Positions 35,423-45,181 are shown, counted from the first letter of the stretch. The stretch is DNA of 64,000 nt from Shinella zoogloeoides (GCF_020883495.1 NZ_CP086610.1:1779501-1843500); one strand, 5' to 3'. Translations and numbers: made by a program. The notes: a model not told the origin generated them from the letters alone.

Positions 35423-36811
35423 TCAGACCCGCTGCCCGTTCCGCACGCGATAGCTCGGCTGGTACATGGTCACCAGCTCCTCCGCCGCCGTCGGATGCAC
35501 GGCCATGGTGCGGTCGAAATCATCCTTGGTGACGCCGGCCTTCAGCGAAATACCGAGAAGCTGCGCCATCTCGCCGGCCTCATGGCCAAGGATATGCGCG
35601 CCGAGCACCTTGCGGTCCGCCGCATTGACGACGAGCTTCATGATCGTCTTCTCCTGCCGGCCCGAAAGCGTCGCCTTCATCGGGCGGAATTCGGCGCGGT
35701 AGATTTCGAGATCGCCGAACGTCTTGGCCGCCTCGTCCTCGCTGAGACCCACCGTGCCGATTTCCGGCTGCGAGAAGACGGCGGTGGCGATGAGGTCGTG
35801 GTCGGGCGAGACCGGCTTGCCGCGGAACTCCGTCTCGATGAAGCACATGGCCTCGTGGATCGCGACGGGCGTGAGCTGAACGCGGTCGGTCACGTCACCG
35901 AGCGCGAAGATTCCGGGAACGTTGGTGCGCGAATAATCGTCGACGAGGATAGCACCCCGCTCGTTTACGGCGACGCCGGCTGCCTTCAGCCCGAGGCCAC
36001 CGGTATTGGGCACGCGGCCAAGCGCCAGCATGACCTGATCGACGGTCAGCGTCTCGCCCGCCTTGGTCCGCACGACGCGGCTTCCGCCCTCGCCCTCGGC
36101 AACACTGGTAATGATATCCTCGCAGACGATGCGGATACCCTTGGCGATCATGGCCGACTGCACGCCCTGGCGCATGTCGTGATCGAAGCGCGAAAGGATC
36201 TGCTTGCCGCGATAGATCAATGTCGTTTCAACGCCGAGGCCGTGGAAGATGTTGGCGAACTCGACCGCGATATAGCCGCCGCCGGAAATCAGGATAGATT
36301 TTGGCAGCGCCGGCAGATCGAAGGCCTCGTTCGAGCTGATGCAGAGTTCATGGCCGGGAAGGTCCGTATGCGGCGTCGGATGGCCGCCGACGGCGATCAG
36401 GATGCGCTCGGCCGTCACCTCCTCGCCCGTCGCCGTCAGCCGGACCCTGTTGGGGCCGGTCAGCTCGGCGCGCGTGGCAAGGATGGTCGCGCCGGAATTC
36501 TCCAGCCCCTTGCGATAGAGGCCCTCCAGACGCGTGATCTCCTTCTCCTTGGCGGCGACCAGCGCCGGCCAGTCGAAGCGCGCCTCGCCGACCTGCCAGC
36601 CGAAACCGGCCGCATCCTCGAAATACTCGGGGAACTGCGAGGCATAGACATAGAGCTTCTTCGGGACGCAGCCGCGGATGACGCAGGTGCCGCCGAAGCG
36701 GAATTCCTCGGCGATCGCCACCTTCTTGCCCATGGCAGCCGCAAGGCGCGCGCTGCGCACGCCGCCGGAGCCTCCGCCGATCACGAAGAGGTCGTAGTCG
36801 AATGTCGTCAT
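35423..36811 (-). CDS. gor: Glutathione-disulfide reductase
   Basis: 462 residues, FAD-dependent. FAD-binding GGGSGG is at residues 12-17 and the redox-active pair is C43/C48 in GGTCVIRGCVPKK. A second Rossmann motif lies in ILISGGGYIAVEFANI with NADPH-type Arg residues after it (IYRGKQILSRF). The C-terminal catalytic His-Glu is in HPTAAEELVTMYQPS (about H439/E444). AGGAG lies 9 nt before the start. Keeps cytosolic glutathione reduced. Third in a minus-strand run after rpiA and the DUF2059 gene, separated from the latter by two hairpins. Confidence 0.95.
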   Translation of the reverse strand: MTTFDYDLFVIGGGSGGVRSARLAAAMGKKVAIAEEFRFGGTCVIRGCVPKKLYVYASQFPEYFEDAAGFGWQVGEARFDWPALVAAKEKEITRLEGLYRKGLENSGATILATRAELTGPNRVRLTATGEEVTAERILIAVGGHPTPHTDLPGHELCISSNEAFDLPALPKSILISGGGYIAVEFANIFHGLGVETTLIYRGKQILSRFDHDMRQGVQSAMIAKGIRIVCEDIITSVAEGEGGSRVVRTKAGETLTVDQVMLALGRVPNTGGLGLKAAGVAVNERGAILVDDYSRTNVPGIFALGDVTDRVQLTPVAIHEAMCFIETEFRGKPVSPDHDLIATAVFSQPEIGTVGLSEDEAAKTFGDLEIYRAEFRPMKATLSGRQEKTIMKLVVNAADRKVLGAHILGHEAGEMAQLLGISLKAGVTKDDFDRTMAVHPTAAEELVTMYQPSYRVRNGQRV

Positions 36812-36907
36812 GTCGGGGTCTCCTGCGGGCGCATCTGGCGGGATGCCCGCCGCGCGAATCCGCCGCCGGGCCATGCACATATAGGGACAGTGGGGGCAAA
36901 AGGAAAA

Positions 36908-36960
36908 GGCCGCGTCACCGCGGCCCCGCAAAGACAGGAAAGGCGGCCCAGGGCCGCCTT
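36908..36960 (-). terminator. Tandem terminator hairpins between the DUF2059 gene and gor
   Basis: Two stems: AAGGCGGCC/GGCCGCCTT (36940-36960, 3-nt loop) and GGCCGCG/CGCGGCC (36908-36925, 4-nt loop). The second is followed on the minus strand by TTTTCC. Together they should separate rpiA-DUF2059 from gor transcription. Confidence 0.65.
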
Positions 36961-36973
36961 CCGCATGTCGTAT

Positions 36974-37519
36974 TTACTGCTGCTGCGGCTGCGCTTCGCC
37001 GCCTTCGGCGGGCTTCGTCGCGCCGACCATCGCGTCGAGCTTCTTGCTGCTTTCGGTGCGCAGGTCGCGGTCCACGCCGCTCGCCCAGATTTCGGCGGCC
37101 TTCATGACTTCGCGCGTGGCGATCGGGCCATCGGCCAGGAGCTTCTTGCCGACAGCCGAGCCGTAGAAGTCTGCGATGGCCTTCAGCTCTTCCTGCGTGA
37201 AGGTCTTGGCGTAGATGGTCGCGGCTTCCTTCTCGAGGTCGGCGCGGCGCGGGGCAAGGGCCAGCGCCTGCTCGTCGACGACGGCGTTGATTTCCGCCTC
37301 GTGATTCGGCGAGGCCTGCACGAAGGTCGACTTCACGCGCATGGCGAGGCTCGGCAGGATGTTGTCGAAGCTGCTCGTCGCACCGATGGCGTCGATGGCC
37401 GAACGGGCGGTCTTGATCTGCTCGTCCGTGACTTCCTGCGCCTTGGCGACGCCGGCAAGGCCTGCCGAAACGATGAGGGTCGCCGCGAGGGTCCGGCCGA
37501 AACCAGCAAATTTGATCAT
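36974..37519 (-). CDS. DUF2059 secreted protein
   Basis: 181 residues. Signal peptide MIKFAGFGRTLAATLIVSAG, cleavage near AKAQ. The helical DUF2059 domain follows (DEQIKTARSAIDAIGATSSF, FTQEELKAIADFYGSAVGKK, ATREVMKAAEIWASGVDRDL). The tail is Gln-rich (EGGEAQPQQQ). Periplasmic, function unknown. It starts 18 nt after the rpiA stop and is probably cotranscribed with it. Confidence 0.9.
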   Translation of the reverse strand: MIKFAGFGRTLAATLIVSAGLAGVAKAQEVTDEQIKTARSAIDAIGATSSFDNILPSLAMRVKSTFVQASPNHEAEINAVVDEQALALAPRRADLEKEAATIYAKTFTQEELKAIADFYGSAVGKKLLADGPIATREVMKAAEIWASGVDRDLRTESSKKLDAMVGATKPAEGGEAQPQQQ

Positions 37520-37537
37520 GTCGGTCTGTGCTCCTGT

Positions 37538-38236
37538 CTATTCTTTCGCCGTCAGCGTGCGCGCACCAGCGGGTCCCGCGATGATGGCAAGCGACGCCAT
37601 ATTGATGAAGAGGCCGTGTTCGACGACGCCCGGTATGTCGTTGAGATTGCTTGCAAGCGCATCTGCATCAGGAATGCGGCCAAAAGATGCGTCGAGAATG
37701 TAGTGTCCACCGTCCGTCATGAAGGTGTCCGCGCCGGACATGCGCAGCGCGATTGCGCCGGAAAGGCCGAGGCGCGCGGCCACTTTCTCGATGGCGATGC
37801 GCGTGGCGACGAGACCGAACGGATTGACCTCGATCGGCAGCTTGAAGGCGCCGAGCGTCTCGACCACTTTCGTCTCGTCGGCAATCACGATCATGCGCTG
37901 CGAGGCGCCCGCGACGATCTTCTCGCGCAGCAGCGCGCCGCCGCCGCCCTTGATGAGACGCAGCTTGCCGTCCACCTCATCGGCGCCGTCGATGGTCAGG
38001 TCCAGTTCCGGCAGTTCGTCGAGCGACTTCAGCGGCACGCCGAGTTCGACGCAGAGCCGCGCCGTGCGCTCGGAGGTCGGAACGCCCTCGACCCGAAGGC
38101 CGCCGGCCACCTTTTCCGCCAGAAGCCGTACGAATTCCTCGGCGGTCGAGCCGGTGCCGATGCCGAGGCGCATGCCGTCTTCCACATGGGTGAGCGCGGC
38201 CTCGGCGGCCTTGATCTTCATTTCCCGGGCGTCCAT
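37538..38236 (-). CDS. rpiA: Ribose-5-phosphate isomerase A
   Basis: 232 residues, typical. Interconverts ribose 5-phosphate and ribulose 5-phosphate in the pentose phosphate pathway. Substrate-binding loops: [11 protein letters not shown] (about residues 24-34), [12 protein letters not shown] (catalytic Asp region) and [16 protein letters not shown] (Lys and Glu). GGGAG lies 9 nt before the ATG. Divergent from gph across 191 nt. Confidence 0.96.
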   Translation of the reverse strand: MDAREMKIKAAEAALTHVEDGMRLGIGTGSTAEEFVRLLAEKVAGGLRVEGVPTSERTARLCVELGVPLKSLDELPELDLTIDGADEVDGKLRLIKGGGGALLREKIVAGASQRMIVIADETKVVETLGAFKLPIEVNPFGLVATRIAIEKVAARLGLSGAIALRMSGADTFMTDGGHYILDASFGRIPDADALASNLNDIPGVVEHGLFINMASLAIIAGPAGARTLTAKE

Positions 38237-38427
38237 GCCCCAAAACTCCCTGAATGATTGCAGCCGGCGCGCGAAGCAGCCGGAATTCCGGTGAGACACT
38301 TACACGCCCTGAAAGGCAAACGAAAGCCCAAAAGCCGCATCCCCGGGGACCGACAAGCCGATTGCAAATGCCGCCGGCATGGCATACCGAAGGGGTCCTC
38401 CCTTCCCCTCTCCCCGCAAGGTTCCCC

Positions 38428-39102
38428 ATGTCCGCTTCTCTCGTTGTCTTCGATCTCGACGGTACGCTCATCGATACGGCGCACGATCTCGTGGCGAGCC
38501 TCAACCACACGATCGGCATCGAAGGCCTCGAGCCGGTCGGCTTCGGCGACCTCACCTATCTGGTCGGCCATGGCGGCCTCGTGATGATCAAGCGAGCCTT
38601 CTCGCTGCGCGGCCGGGAGATTTCCGACGAAGACCTGCAGCGCATGCTCGGCGTCTTCGTGGAGCATTATTCGAAGGCGATGCCGGGCGTATCGACACCC
38701 TATCCGGGCCTCACCGACGCCATGGACCGCCTGTCCGGCGCGGGCTACCGGCTCGCCGTCTGCACGAACAAGCTGGAAGGCCTCGCCCGCCGCCTTCTCG
38801 ACGGCCTCGGCCTCACCGCGCGCTTTTCGGCCATCACCGGCGGCGACACATTCGCCGTGCGCAAGCCGGATGCCGAGCACCTGCTCGGCACCGTGCGCCT
38901 GGCCGAAGCCGATCCGGCGCGCACCGTCATGATCGGCGACAGCCTTAACGACATGCTCGTCGCCCGCAATGCCGGCATACCGTCGATCGGTGTGCCCTTC
39001 GGCTATTCCGACGTCCCGGTCGCCGATCTCGAGCCGAGCCACGTCATCGCCCATTTCGACGAGCTGACACCCGACCTCGTGGAACGCCTCATCGCCCGCT
39101 GA
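38428..39102 (+). CDS. gph: Phosphoglycolate phosphatase-like HAD hydrolase
   Basis: 224 residues. HAD motif I is VVFDLDGTLIDT (nucleophile and acid Asp), motif II is AVCTNKLE, the Lys of motif III is in VRKPDAEHLLG, and motif IV is MIGDSLNDMLVA. A helical cap domain occupies about residues 18-85. Phosphoglycolate is the annotated substrate for this subgroup, produced by DNA repair or Rubisco side reactions; substrate range of HAD phosphatases is often broader. Divergent from rpiA, convergent with the L,D-transpeptidase gene. Confidence 0.9.
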   Translation: MSASLVVFDLDGTLIDTAHDLVASLNHTIGIEGLEPVGFGDLTYLVGHGGLVMIKRAFSLRGREISDEDLQRMLGVFVEHYSKAMPGVSTPYPGLTDAMDRLSGAGYRLAVCTNKLEGLARRLLDGLGLTARFSAITGGDTFAVRKPDAEHLLGTVRLAEADPARTVMIGDSLNDMLVARNAGIPSIGVPFGYSDVPVADLEPSHVIAHFDELTPDLVERLIAR

Positions 39103-39110
39103 AATGCAAA

Positions 39111-39138
39111 AGGGCGCGCCTCCCGGGAGGCGCGCCCT
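39111..39138. terminator. Bidirectional intrinsic terminator between gph and the L,D-transpeptidase gene
   Basis: A 12-bp stem AGGGCGCGCCTC/GAGGCGCGCCCT with a CCGG loop. The plus strand continues TTTCTTCTT and the minus strand TTTTGC, so it can serve both convergent genes. Confidence 0.85.
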
Positions 39139-39161
39139 TTCTTCTTCAGGTCACTGTCGGC

Positions 39162-41042
39162 TCAGCCCTGCGCCTGCCGCGCCGCGCGCGTGGCGTCGAA
39201 CGCCTTGCGCATGTAGTCGTCGCGGCCATAGACGTCGTCGAAATACTCGACCGCGCCGTCCTTGTTCGGCCATGCCGTGAAATAGGTGATGTAGATCGGG
39301 ATATCGGCCTTCACGGGCAGCGCCCTGTTGCCGCCGGCCGCGATCTCCTTGCCGACATCCGCCTCGCTGATGCCCAGCACCGCCGCCGCCATCTTGCGCG
39401 GCTCGGCAAGGCGCACGCAGCCATGGCTCAGCGCCCGCATGTCCTTCTTGAAGAAGCTCTTCGAAGGCGTGTCGTGCATGTAGATGGCGTGCGAATTGGG
39501 GAAGAGGATCTTCAATTCGCCCAGCGCATTGTCGCCGCTCGGCGGCTGGCGCACGGAAACGCCCGCCGTGGAGCCGTGCCAGTTGACCGAGGAGGACGGC
39601 ACCGCCCGCCCGCCGACAGCCACTTCATAGCCCATGCGGTCGAGATAGGACGGGTCGTTACGCAGCTTCGGCAGCATCTCGTTGATGATGATCGACTGCG
39701 GCACGCCCCAATACGGGTTGACCTCGACGGTCTGCACGCGGTCCTCGAAGAAATAGGTCTGGTTCGACTTGGAGCCGACGACCGTGCGCATCGAGAATTT
39801 CTCGCGCCCGTCCTCATGGTAATAGACCATGAAGGCTGGCTGGTTGATGAAGACGTGGCGCGCGCCGAGATCGACCGGCAGCCAGCGCGCCTGTTCCAGC
39901 GCCACTTCGAGCTTGGCGACCTTGTCGGCAACGGAATCGCCGCCGACCAGCTTGCGGATCGAGGCCTTGCCGACGACGCCGTCCGGCTTCAGGCCGTTCT
40001 CTTTCTGGAAGGCCTCGACGAGGGCGACCAGCTCGGGCGTATATTCCGGCGTGCCCTTGTAGGTGGCGATGGCCACCGAATGATCGGTCTTCAGCGCATC
40101 CGAACCATGCTTGACGACACCCTTGACGATGTTGGCGAGTTCCGGGTTGCTCTCGCCGGGCTTGAGCAGCGTGCCCTCGGCAATGACCACGCGATCGTCG
40201 CCGCCGGTCTCGGCCCGCCGCTTCGCAAGCTCGGCCTTCAGCAGGCGGAAATCGTCGTTCAACGGCGAACGGCTTTCCAGATAGTTCCGGATGTTGCCGC
40301 TGAGCACGACGTTCTTCAGCGCTCCGACGAGGTTGACGTCCTTGCGCTTGAAATCGTGATAGCCGGAAATCCGGTTCGGATCGATGCGGCCGCGAACCGC
40401 GTCCTGGATATAGGTCGCAACGGCGGAGGACAGGGCGACCTCGAAGGTGGCCAGTTCGCTGTAGCGCTTGTTCATGTCGGCGCTGTCGAAGCTGTCCGAC
40501 GGAATCTGCACCGCATAGTCCCACGGATCGAGGCCGACGGATGCGGCATCGGCGAGCACCGCGATGGCGGTCTTCGCCTTCTCGCTGATGCCCGTGCCGT
40601 CGATCCAGACGAGCTTCTTGTAATCGCCGTAGAACGTCTCGACCGCCTTGGCGGCGTCCGGCGTAGTACGCACCTCCACCGTGGCGAAAGCGGCGCGGAT
40701 GCCGGCATCGCCCGCCGGCGCGACATCGGTGGAAATCGAGCTGGTCACGACAGGATCGGCCAGCTTGTCGACGGCGACGCGCTTCAGCGCATCGGCCTTG
40801 TAGGTATAGTAGCGCGGGCCGGTGACGCGCGGCAGGGGCTTGGCCTCCTGCTTCACCGTGGCGTTCGGCAGCGAAACGCCGCCGTCCACGCCGGGAAGCG
40901 GCTCGCGCACCGGCTCCTTCTTCTTGCCGCCGCGCAGGATGTCCATCAGCGTGATGGCGTTGGCGGGCGCGGCAGGCAGCGTGATGGCGGCGCAGGAAAC
41001 GGCCAGCGCGGCGGCCAGCACGGCAGTCTTTGTCAGCTTCAT
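39162..41042 (-). CDS. Large L,D-transpeptidase (YcbB/LdtD type)
   Basis: 626 residues, secreted. A signal peptide (MKLTKTAVLAAALAVSCAAI) is followed by a YcbB scaffold domain, a peptidoglycan-binding segment (LVALVEAFQKENGLKPDGVV) and a YkuD catalytic domain. The active site is SHGCVRLAEP with Cys near residue 541 and an upstream HDTPSKSFF loop. It forms meso-DAP to meso-DAP (3-3) cross-links in the periplasm. L,D-cross-linking is prominent in the walls of polar-growing Rhizobiales, so a link to GPR-driven growth is reasonable inference. Single gene with 537 nt upstream. Confidence 0.93.
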   Translation of the reverse strand: MKLTKTAVLAAALAVSCAAITLPAAPANAITLMDILRGGKKKEPVREPLPGVDGGVSLPNATVKQEAKPLPRVTGPRYYTYKADALKRVAVDKLADPVVTSSISTDVAPAGDAGIRAAFATVEVRTTPDAAKAVETFYGDYKKLVWIDGTGISEKAKTAIAVLADAASVGLDPWDYAVQIPSDSFDSADMNKRYSELATFEVALSSAVATYIQDAVRGRIDPNRISGYHDFKRKDVNLVGALKNVVLSGNIRNYLESRSPLNDDFRLLKAELAKRRAETGGDDRVVIAEGTLLKPGESNPELANIVKGVVKHGSDALKTDHSVAIATYKGTPEYTPELVALVEAFQKENGLKPDGVVGKASIRKLVGGDSVADKVAKLEVALEQARWLPVDLGARHVFINQPAFMVYYHEDGREKFSMRTVVGSKSNQTYFFEDRVQTVEVNPYWGVPQSIIINEMLPKLRNDPSYLDRMGYEVAVGGRAVPSSSVNWHGSTAGVSVRQPPSGDNALGELKILFPNSHAIYMHDTPSKSFFKKDMRALSHGCVRLAEPRKMAAAVLGISEADVGKEIAAGGNRALPVKADIPIYITYFTAWPNKDGAVEYFDDVYGRDDYMRKAFDATRAARQAQG

Positions 41043-41579
41043 ATGTCGTAATCCATTCCCGTATGAACCGCCCGTAGCGGTCTCTGGCGGCGCCCGAACC
41101 AGCAGGCCGGTAAGTTATAGGAAAGGATGGTGAATGAAAAGGAAACGCCCCTTCCCGCCGCCCTCGCCGAACCTCACGAAACCGTTATGCCGGACCTTGA
41201 AAGGCAGGACGCGCGAGCGGGCGTAAAAATTTGAATCGACGCGGATTTTTTGCGTTCGGACAGGTTTCCCCCGCCGCCCCTCGAAAAAATCCACAAAAAA
41301 TGAGCCGTCGGTTGTGATGGAAAAAGCACAGGCCCGGCGGGGCCGCCGGCGTCCCGGCGAAAGCGCCTTGCCGCGCCTAATCGATTTTAACCGAAAGTCT
41401 CGTCCGCCGAGGGGGATTCCGCCCTTGCAACCTTACCTGAGATGGGCCAGAGATTTGCGCGATTTTTCGCGCCGCGCGGCCCTTCCCTGAACGGTCCGCG
41501 CTCGCCCGGCCTGCCGCGTCCCATGCGGCGGCATCGCCGGCGGCTGGACGAAGCGCATGGGCTTAAAGCGGGAAGCAAA
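41043..41579. other. 537-nt divergent intergenic region between the L,D-transpeptidase gene and fumC
   Basis: No credible gene. It contains AT-rich patches (around 41221-41310 and 41385-41400, including ATTTTAACC) likely to hold promoters in both directions. It also holds GC-rich imperfect repeats around 41330-41370. Some open frames run into fumC but lack ribosome binding sites and normal codon use. Confidence 0.5.
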
Positions 41580-42971
41580 ATGACATCGACGCGCACGGAA
41601 ACGGATACATTCGGCCCCATCGAAGTGGACAACAGCCGCTATTGGGGCGCACAGGCCCAGCGCTCGCTCGGCAACTTCAAGATCGGCTGGGAAAAGCAGC
41701 CGCTGTCCGTCGTCCGCGCCCTCGGCATCGTCAAGCAGGCCGCCGCCCGCGCCAATGCGGAACTCGGCCGCCTCGACCGCAAGCTCGCCGATACGATCGT
41801 CGCCGCCGCGCAGGAAGTCATCGACGGCAAGCTCAACGACCATTTCCCGCTCGTCGTCTGGCAGACGGGTTCGGGCACCCAGTCGAACATGAACGCCAAC
41901 GAGGTCATCTCCAACCGGGCCATCGAAATGCTCGGCGGCGTCATGGGCTCCAAGAAGCCGGTGCATCCGAACGACCACGTCAACATGAGCCAGTCGTCGA
42001 ACGACACCTATCCGACGGCCATGCACATCGCCTGCGCCGAGCGCATCGTCCATGACCTGCTGCCCGCGCTGAAGCACCTGCACGCCGCGCTCGAAGCCAA
42101 GGTGAAGGCCTTCGACCACATCATCAAGATCGGCCGCACGCACACGCAGGACGCGACCCCGCTGACCCTCGGCCAGGAATTCTCCGGCTATGCCGCACAG
42201 GTCGCCTCCTCGATCAAGCGCATCGAACTGACGCTGCCGGGCCTTTGCGAACTTGCGCAGGGCGGCACCGCCGTCGGCACAGGCCTCAACGCGCCGGTCG
42301 GCTTTGCCGAGAAGGTCGCCAATCACATCGCGAAGATCACCGGCATCGCCTTCACGACCGCGCCGAACAAGTTCGAAGCGCTCGCCGCCCACGACTCCAT
42401 GGTCTTCTCGCACGGCGCGATCAATGCGGCCGCCGCCGCGCTCTTCAAGATCGCCAACGACATCCGCTTCCTCGGCTCCGGCCCGCGCTCGGGCCTCGGC
42501 GAGCTTTCCCTGCCGGAAAACGAGCCCGGTTCGTCCATCATGCCCGGCAAGGTCAACCCGACCCAGTGCGAAGCCCTCACCCAGGTCTGCGCCCAGGTCT
42601 TCGGCAACCATGCCTCGCTAACCTTCGCCGGCAGCCAGGGCCATTTCGAGCTGAACGTCTTCAACCCGCTGATGGCCTACAACTTCCTGCAGTCGGTCCA
42701 GCTCCTCTCGGACGCCGCCATCTCCTTCACCGACAATTGCGTCGTCGGCATCGAGGCGCGCGAGGACAACATCAAGGCTGCGCTCAACCGCTCGCTGATG
42801 CTCGTCACCGCGCTCGCCCCGAAGATCGGCTACGACAACGCCGCCAAGATCGCCAAGACCGCGCACAAGAACGGCACGACGCTGCGTGAGGAGGCCGTCG
42901 GGGGCGGTTATGTCACGAACGAGGAGTTCGACGAGGTTGTACGCCCGGAAAAAATGATTATGCCGGGTTGA
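41580..42971 (+). CDS. fumC: Class II fumarate hydratase
   Basis: 463 residues, exactly the usual FumC length. Oxygen-stable fumarase of the TCA cycle. Active-site segments: [49 protein letters not shown], and the family signature [22 protein letters not shown] lies upstream of the ATG. Cytosolic tetramer. Followed by a strong terminator. Confidence 0.97.
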   Translation: MTSTRTETDTFGPIEVDNSRYWGAQAQRSLGNFKIGWEKQPLSVVRALGIVKQAAARANAELGRLDRKLADTIVAAAQEVIDGKLNDHFPLVVWQTGSGTQSNMNANEVISNRAIEMLGGVMGSKKPVHPNDHVNMSQSSNDTYPTAMHIACAERIVHDLLPALKHLHAALEAKVKAFDHIIKIGRTHTQDATPLTLGQEFSGYAAQVASSIKRIELTLPGLCELAQGGTAVGTGLNAPVGFAEKVANHIAKITGIAFTTAPNKFEALAAHDSMVFSHGAINAAAAALFKIANDIRFLGSGPRSGLGELSLPENEPGSSIMPGKVNPTQCEALTQVCAQVFGNHASLTFAGSQGHFELNVFNPLMAYNFLQSVQLLSDAAISFTDNCVVGIEAREDNIKAALNRSLMLVTALAPKIGYDNAAKIAKTAHKNGTTLREEAVGGGYVTNEEFDEVVRPEKMIMPG

Positions 42972-42998
42972 GGAAGATTTTCCGAATATTCCAATATG

Positions 42999-43032
42999 AA
43001 GGCCGCAGATCATTGGATTTGCGGCCTTTTTT
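42999..43032 (+). terminator. Intrinsic terminator after fumC
   Basis: A 9-bp stem AAGGCCGCA/TGCGGCCTT with a 12-nt loop, followed by a run of six T residues. Confidence 0.88.
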
Positions 43033-43138
43033 CCATTCTGCTTTCCGTAACGGCAGTTACAACCGTTAATCATTCCCAAAGCATTTTCGCCTTATTTTAC
43101 GGAATGGAAGCCAACGTAGGCAAGCAGGAGAAGCCGCC

Positions 43139-44209
43139 ATGAACACGGCAGTTGCGCAGAAGGTCCAGGTGCCGGATATCGCGGCGCAGGTGACCTATGC
43201 CATGCGCATAATGAATGTTTCTCCCATCCCCCGCAATTACGAGCTGTTCTATGAGGCCTATATCGGCTCGAACCCCAAGCTGACGCGCGAACTCGCCGCC
43301 CTTGGCAACAAGGCCTCGCAGGAGGAGCTGGACGAGATCGGCGCGCAGTATTTCGGCCACCACCACGGCGCGACCTCCATCGACGGCGTCCAGTTGAAGA
43401 TCGCCAGCGAGCTGGAAAGCCTGCTGCGCCTTCTCAAGCAGGAACAGACCTCGCTCGAAAGCTACAACAAGCTGCTCGACGAGACTTTCGTGCGCATCAC
43501 GGCCAAGAACAGCACCAGCGTCGACATCATCAAGGGCGTCATCAACGTCCTCACGCAGGCGACCGGCGACACCATCACCCAGGGCAAGGAGATGGTGGAG
43601 AACGTCACGCAGAAGTCGCGCGAGATGGAGAACGTGCGCAAGGAGCTGGACGAGTACAAGCGCATCGCCAATACGGATTCGCTGACGCAGCTCTCCAACC
43701 GCCGCGCCTTCGACGACAGGCTCTCGGCGATCTACAATTCCACGATGTCGCGCAACGTCACCGCGCTGATCCTCGCCGACATCGACCATTTCAAGAAGAT
43801 CAACGACACCTACGGCCATCCGGTCGGCGACAAGATCCTCGCCTCCGTCGGCAGCCTGATCCGCGCCCATGTGCGCAAGGATATCCTCGTGGCGCGCACC
43901 GGCGGCGAGGAATTCGCGATGATCGTCGAGGGCAATACCGAGGAAGAGGTGATGGGCATCGCCGAGCGCATCCGCGCCGCGCTGGAGAGCACGCCCTTCA
44001 AGAACTCCAAGACCGGCGTCAATTACGGCCCGATCACCATCTCGCTGGGCTTCTGCATGGCCTCCTGGGCGGAAGGCCCGGGCGAACTCTATTCCAAGGC
44101 CGATATCGCGCTCTATTGCGCCAAGAATGGCGGGCGCAACCGGGTCGTGGTCTTCGAGGACGGCATGAAGAAGGATTTCGCCAAGAGCTGGCTTATCTAT
44201 CGCAAGTAA
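43139..44209 (+). CDS. Cytosolic diguanylate cyclase (GGEEF)
   Basis: 356 residues with no membrane segment. The N-terminal half is an uncharacterised helical region (SPIPRNYELFYEAYIGSNPK) leading into a coiled coil (about residues 85-180). The GGDEF domain (about 185-345) has ADIDHFKKINDTYGHPVGD and the catalytic ARTGGEEFAMIV. At the I-site position the sequence is RKDI instead of RxxD, so feedback inhibition may be absent. The N-terminal NYELFYEAY wording is typical of a rhizobial group of cytosolic cyclases. Monocistronic with its own terminator. Confidence 0.92.
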   Translation: MNTAVAQKVQVPDIAAQVTYAMRIMNVSPIPRNYELFYEAYIGSNPKLTRELAALGNKASQEELDEIGAQYFGHHHGATSIDGVQLKIASELESLLRLLKQEQTSLESYNKLLDETFVRITAKNSTSVDIIKGVINVLTQATGDTITQGKEMVENVTQKSREMENVRKELDEYKRIANTDSLTQLSNRRAFDDRLSAIYNSTMSRNVTALILADIDHFKKINDTYGHPVGDKILASVGSLIRAHVRKDILVARTGGEEFAMIVEGNTEEEVMGIAERIRAALESTPFKNSKTGVNYGPITISLGFCMASWAEGPGELYSKADIALYCAKNGGRNRVVVFEDGMKKDFAKSWLIYRK

Positions 44210-44230
44210 GCCCACGCGACCTGTCCCGAA

Positions 44231-44255
44231 ACGGCGCCCCTGCGGCGCCGTTTTT
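44231..44255 (+). terminator. Intrinsic terminator after the GGEEF gene
   Basis: An 8-bp stem ACGGCGCC/GGCGCCGT with a 5-nt loop, followed by TTTTT, about 20 nt past the stop. Confidence 0.85.
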
Positions 44256-44342
44256 GCGTTTCGGTAAGGAGCATCCCCCGGCGGCCCGCCCCGATGGAAC
44301 CACGGCGCGCCTCATGCGTTTGCGCGGCAGGAGGAGCACGCC

Positions 44343-44420
44343 ATGCAAACCGGATTTCTCGAAATGACGATGATCGCCGTCCTGATGCTGAGCAGCCTCG
44401 CCTGGATCCAGCCCTTCTGA
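44343..44420 (+). CDS. Possible 25-residue single-span membrane protein
   Basis: The frame encodes MQTGFLEMTMIAVLMLSSLA followed by WIQPF and TGA. Residues 8-21 form a short hydrophobic helix flanked by a Glu and a Trp/Gln/Pro end. The decisive evidence is AGGAGGAG at 44329-44336, ending 6 nt before the ATG, among the best ribosome binding sites in the window. It lies between the GGEEF terminator and the small L,D-transpeptidase gene, so it needs its own promoter. Too short to classify; function unknown. Confidence 0.5.
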   Translation: MQTGFLEMTMIAVLMLSSLAWIQPF

Positions 44421-44528
44421 GGCCTGTTCCCGCCGGAACATCGCGGCGCGCGGCGCTGTCCTACAACGTCCCTATCAGAACACGACGCCGGGCAGACAAG
44501 ACCCGGCCCTTCAGACAGGGACAGGACA

Positions 44529-45176
44529 ATGAAAACGCTCGCTATCGCCCTTGCCGCAGGTCTTCTCGCCACCGCCGGCGCAGCCGTCGCCGCCGACAAT
44601 GCGAACGGCCGGACCGAAATCGCCTCGCTCTCCTCCTCCACGCAGAAGACCGGCTGGCTTCAGGTCCTGTCCGGCGGCAAGCCGGTGGCCTCGGAAAAGA
44701 AGGTCGCCGCCGTTTCCCGCGCCCCCATCGCCCGCGAACTCGTCGCCTTCACCGAGGAGGCCGCGCCCGGCACGATCATCGTCGATAATTCCGAGCGCCG
44801 CCTCTACCACGTGCTCGGCTCTGGCCTCGCCATGAAATACGCCGTCAGCGTCGGCCGCGAGGGCTTCATCTGGACCGGCTCGGAAAAGGTGACGCGCAAG
44901 ACCGAATGGCCGACCTGGACGCCGCCGGCGGACATGCGCGCCCGCGAAGCGAAGAGAGGCAAGGTCCTGCCGGTTTCCATGAAGGGCGGCCTCGACAATC
45001 CGCTCGGCTCGCGCGCCATCTATCTCGGCTCGACCATCTACCGCATCCACGGCACCAACCAGCCGTCCTCGCTCGGCAAGGCGCAATCCTCGGGCTGCAT
45101 CCGCATGGCGAACGAAGACGTCGAGCACCTCTATGCGCAGGTGACGGCCGGCACGACGGTCATCGTCAGGGATTGA
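44529..45176 (+). CDS. Small L,D-transpeptidase (ErfK/YbiS type)
   Basis: 215 residues. Signal peptide MKTLAIALAAGLLATAGAAV. The YkuD domain covers about residues 85-215: GTIIVDNSERRLYHVLG, IYRIHGTNQPSSLGK and the active-site SSGCIRMANEDVEHLY with Cys at about 189. The family attaches lipoproteins to, or cross-links, peptidoglycan using DAP-containing stems. No peptidoglycan-binding module, unlike the large enzyme at 39162-41042. It ends 5 nt before the convergent M15 peptidase gene. Confidence 0.94.
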   Translation: MKTLAIALAAGLLATAGAAVAADNANGRTEIASLSSSTQKTGWLQVLSGGKPVASEKKVAAVSRAPIARELVAFTEEAAPGTIIVDNSERRLYHVLGSGLAMKYAVSVGREGFIWTGSEKVTRKTEWPTWTPPADMRAREAKRGKVLPVSMKGGLDNPLGSRAIYLGSTIYRIHGTNQPSSLGKAQSSGCIRMANEDVEHLYAQVTAGTTVIVRD

Positions 45177-45181
45177 GCGGA

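Noticed and set aside
41300..41490. Possible 60-codon frame upstream of fumC starting ATGGAAAAAGCACAG
   Set aside because: No ribosome binding site, Arg/Pro-rich translation and no membrane or domain features; probably chance in GC-rich DNA.
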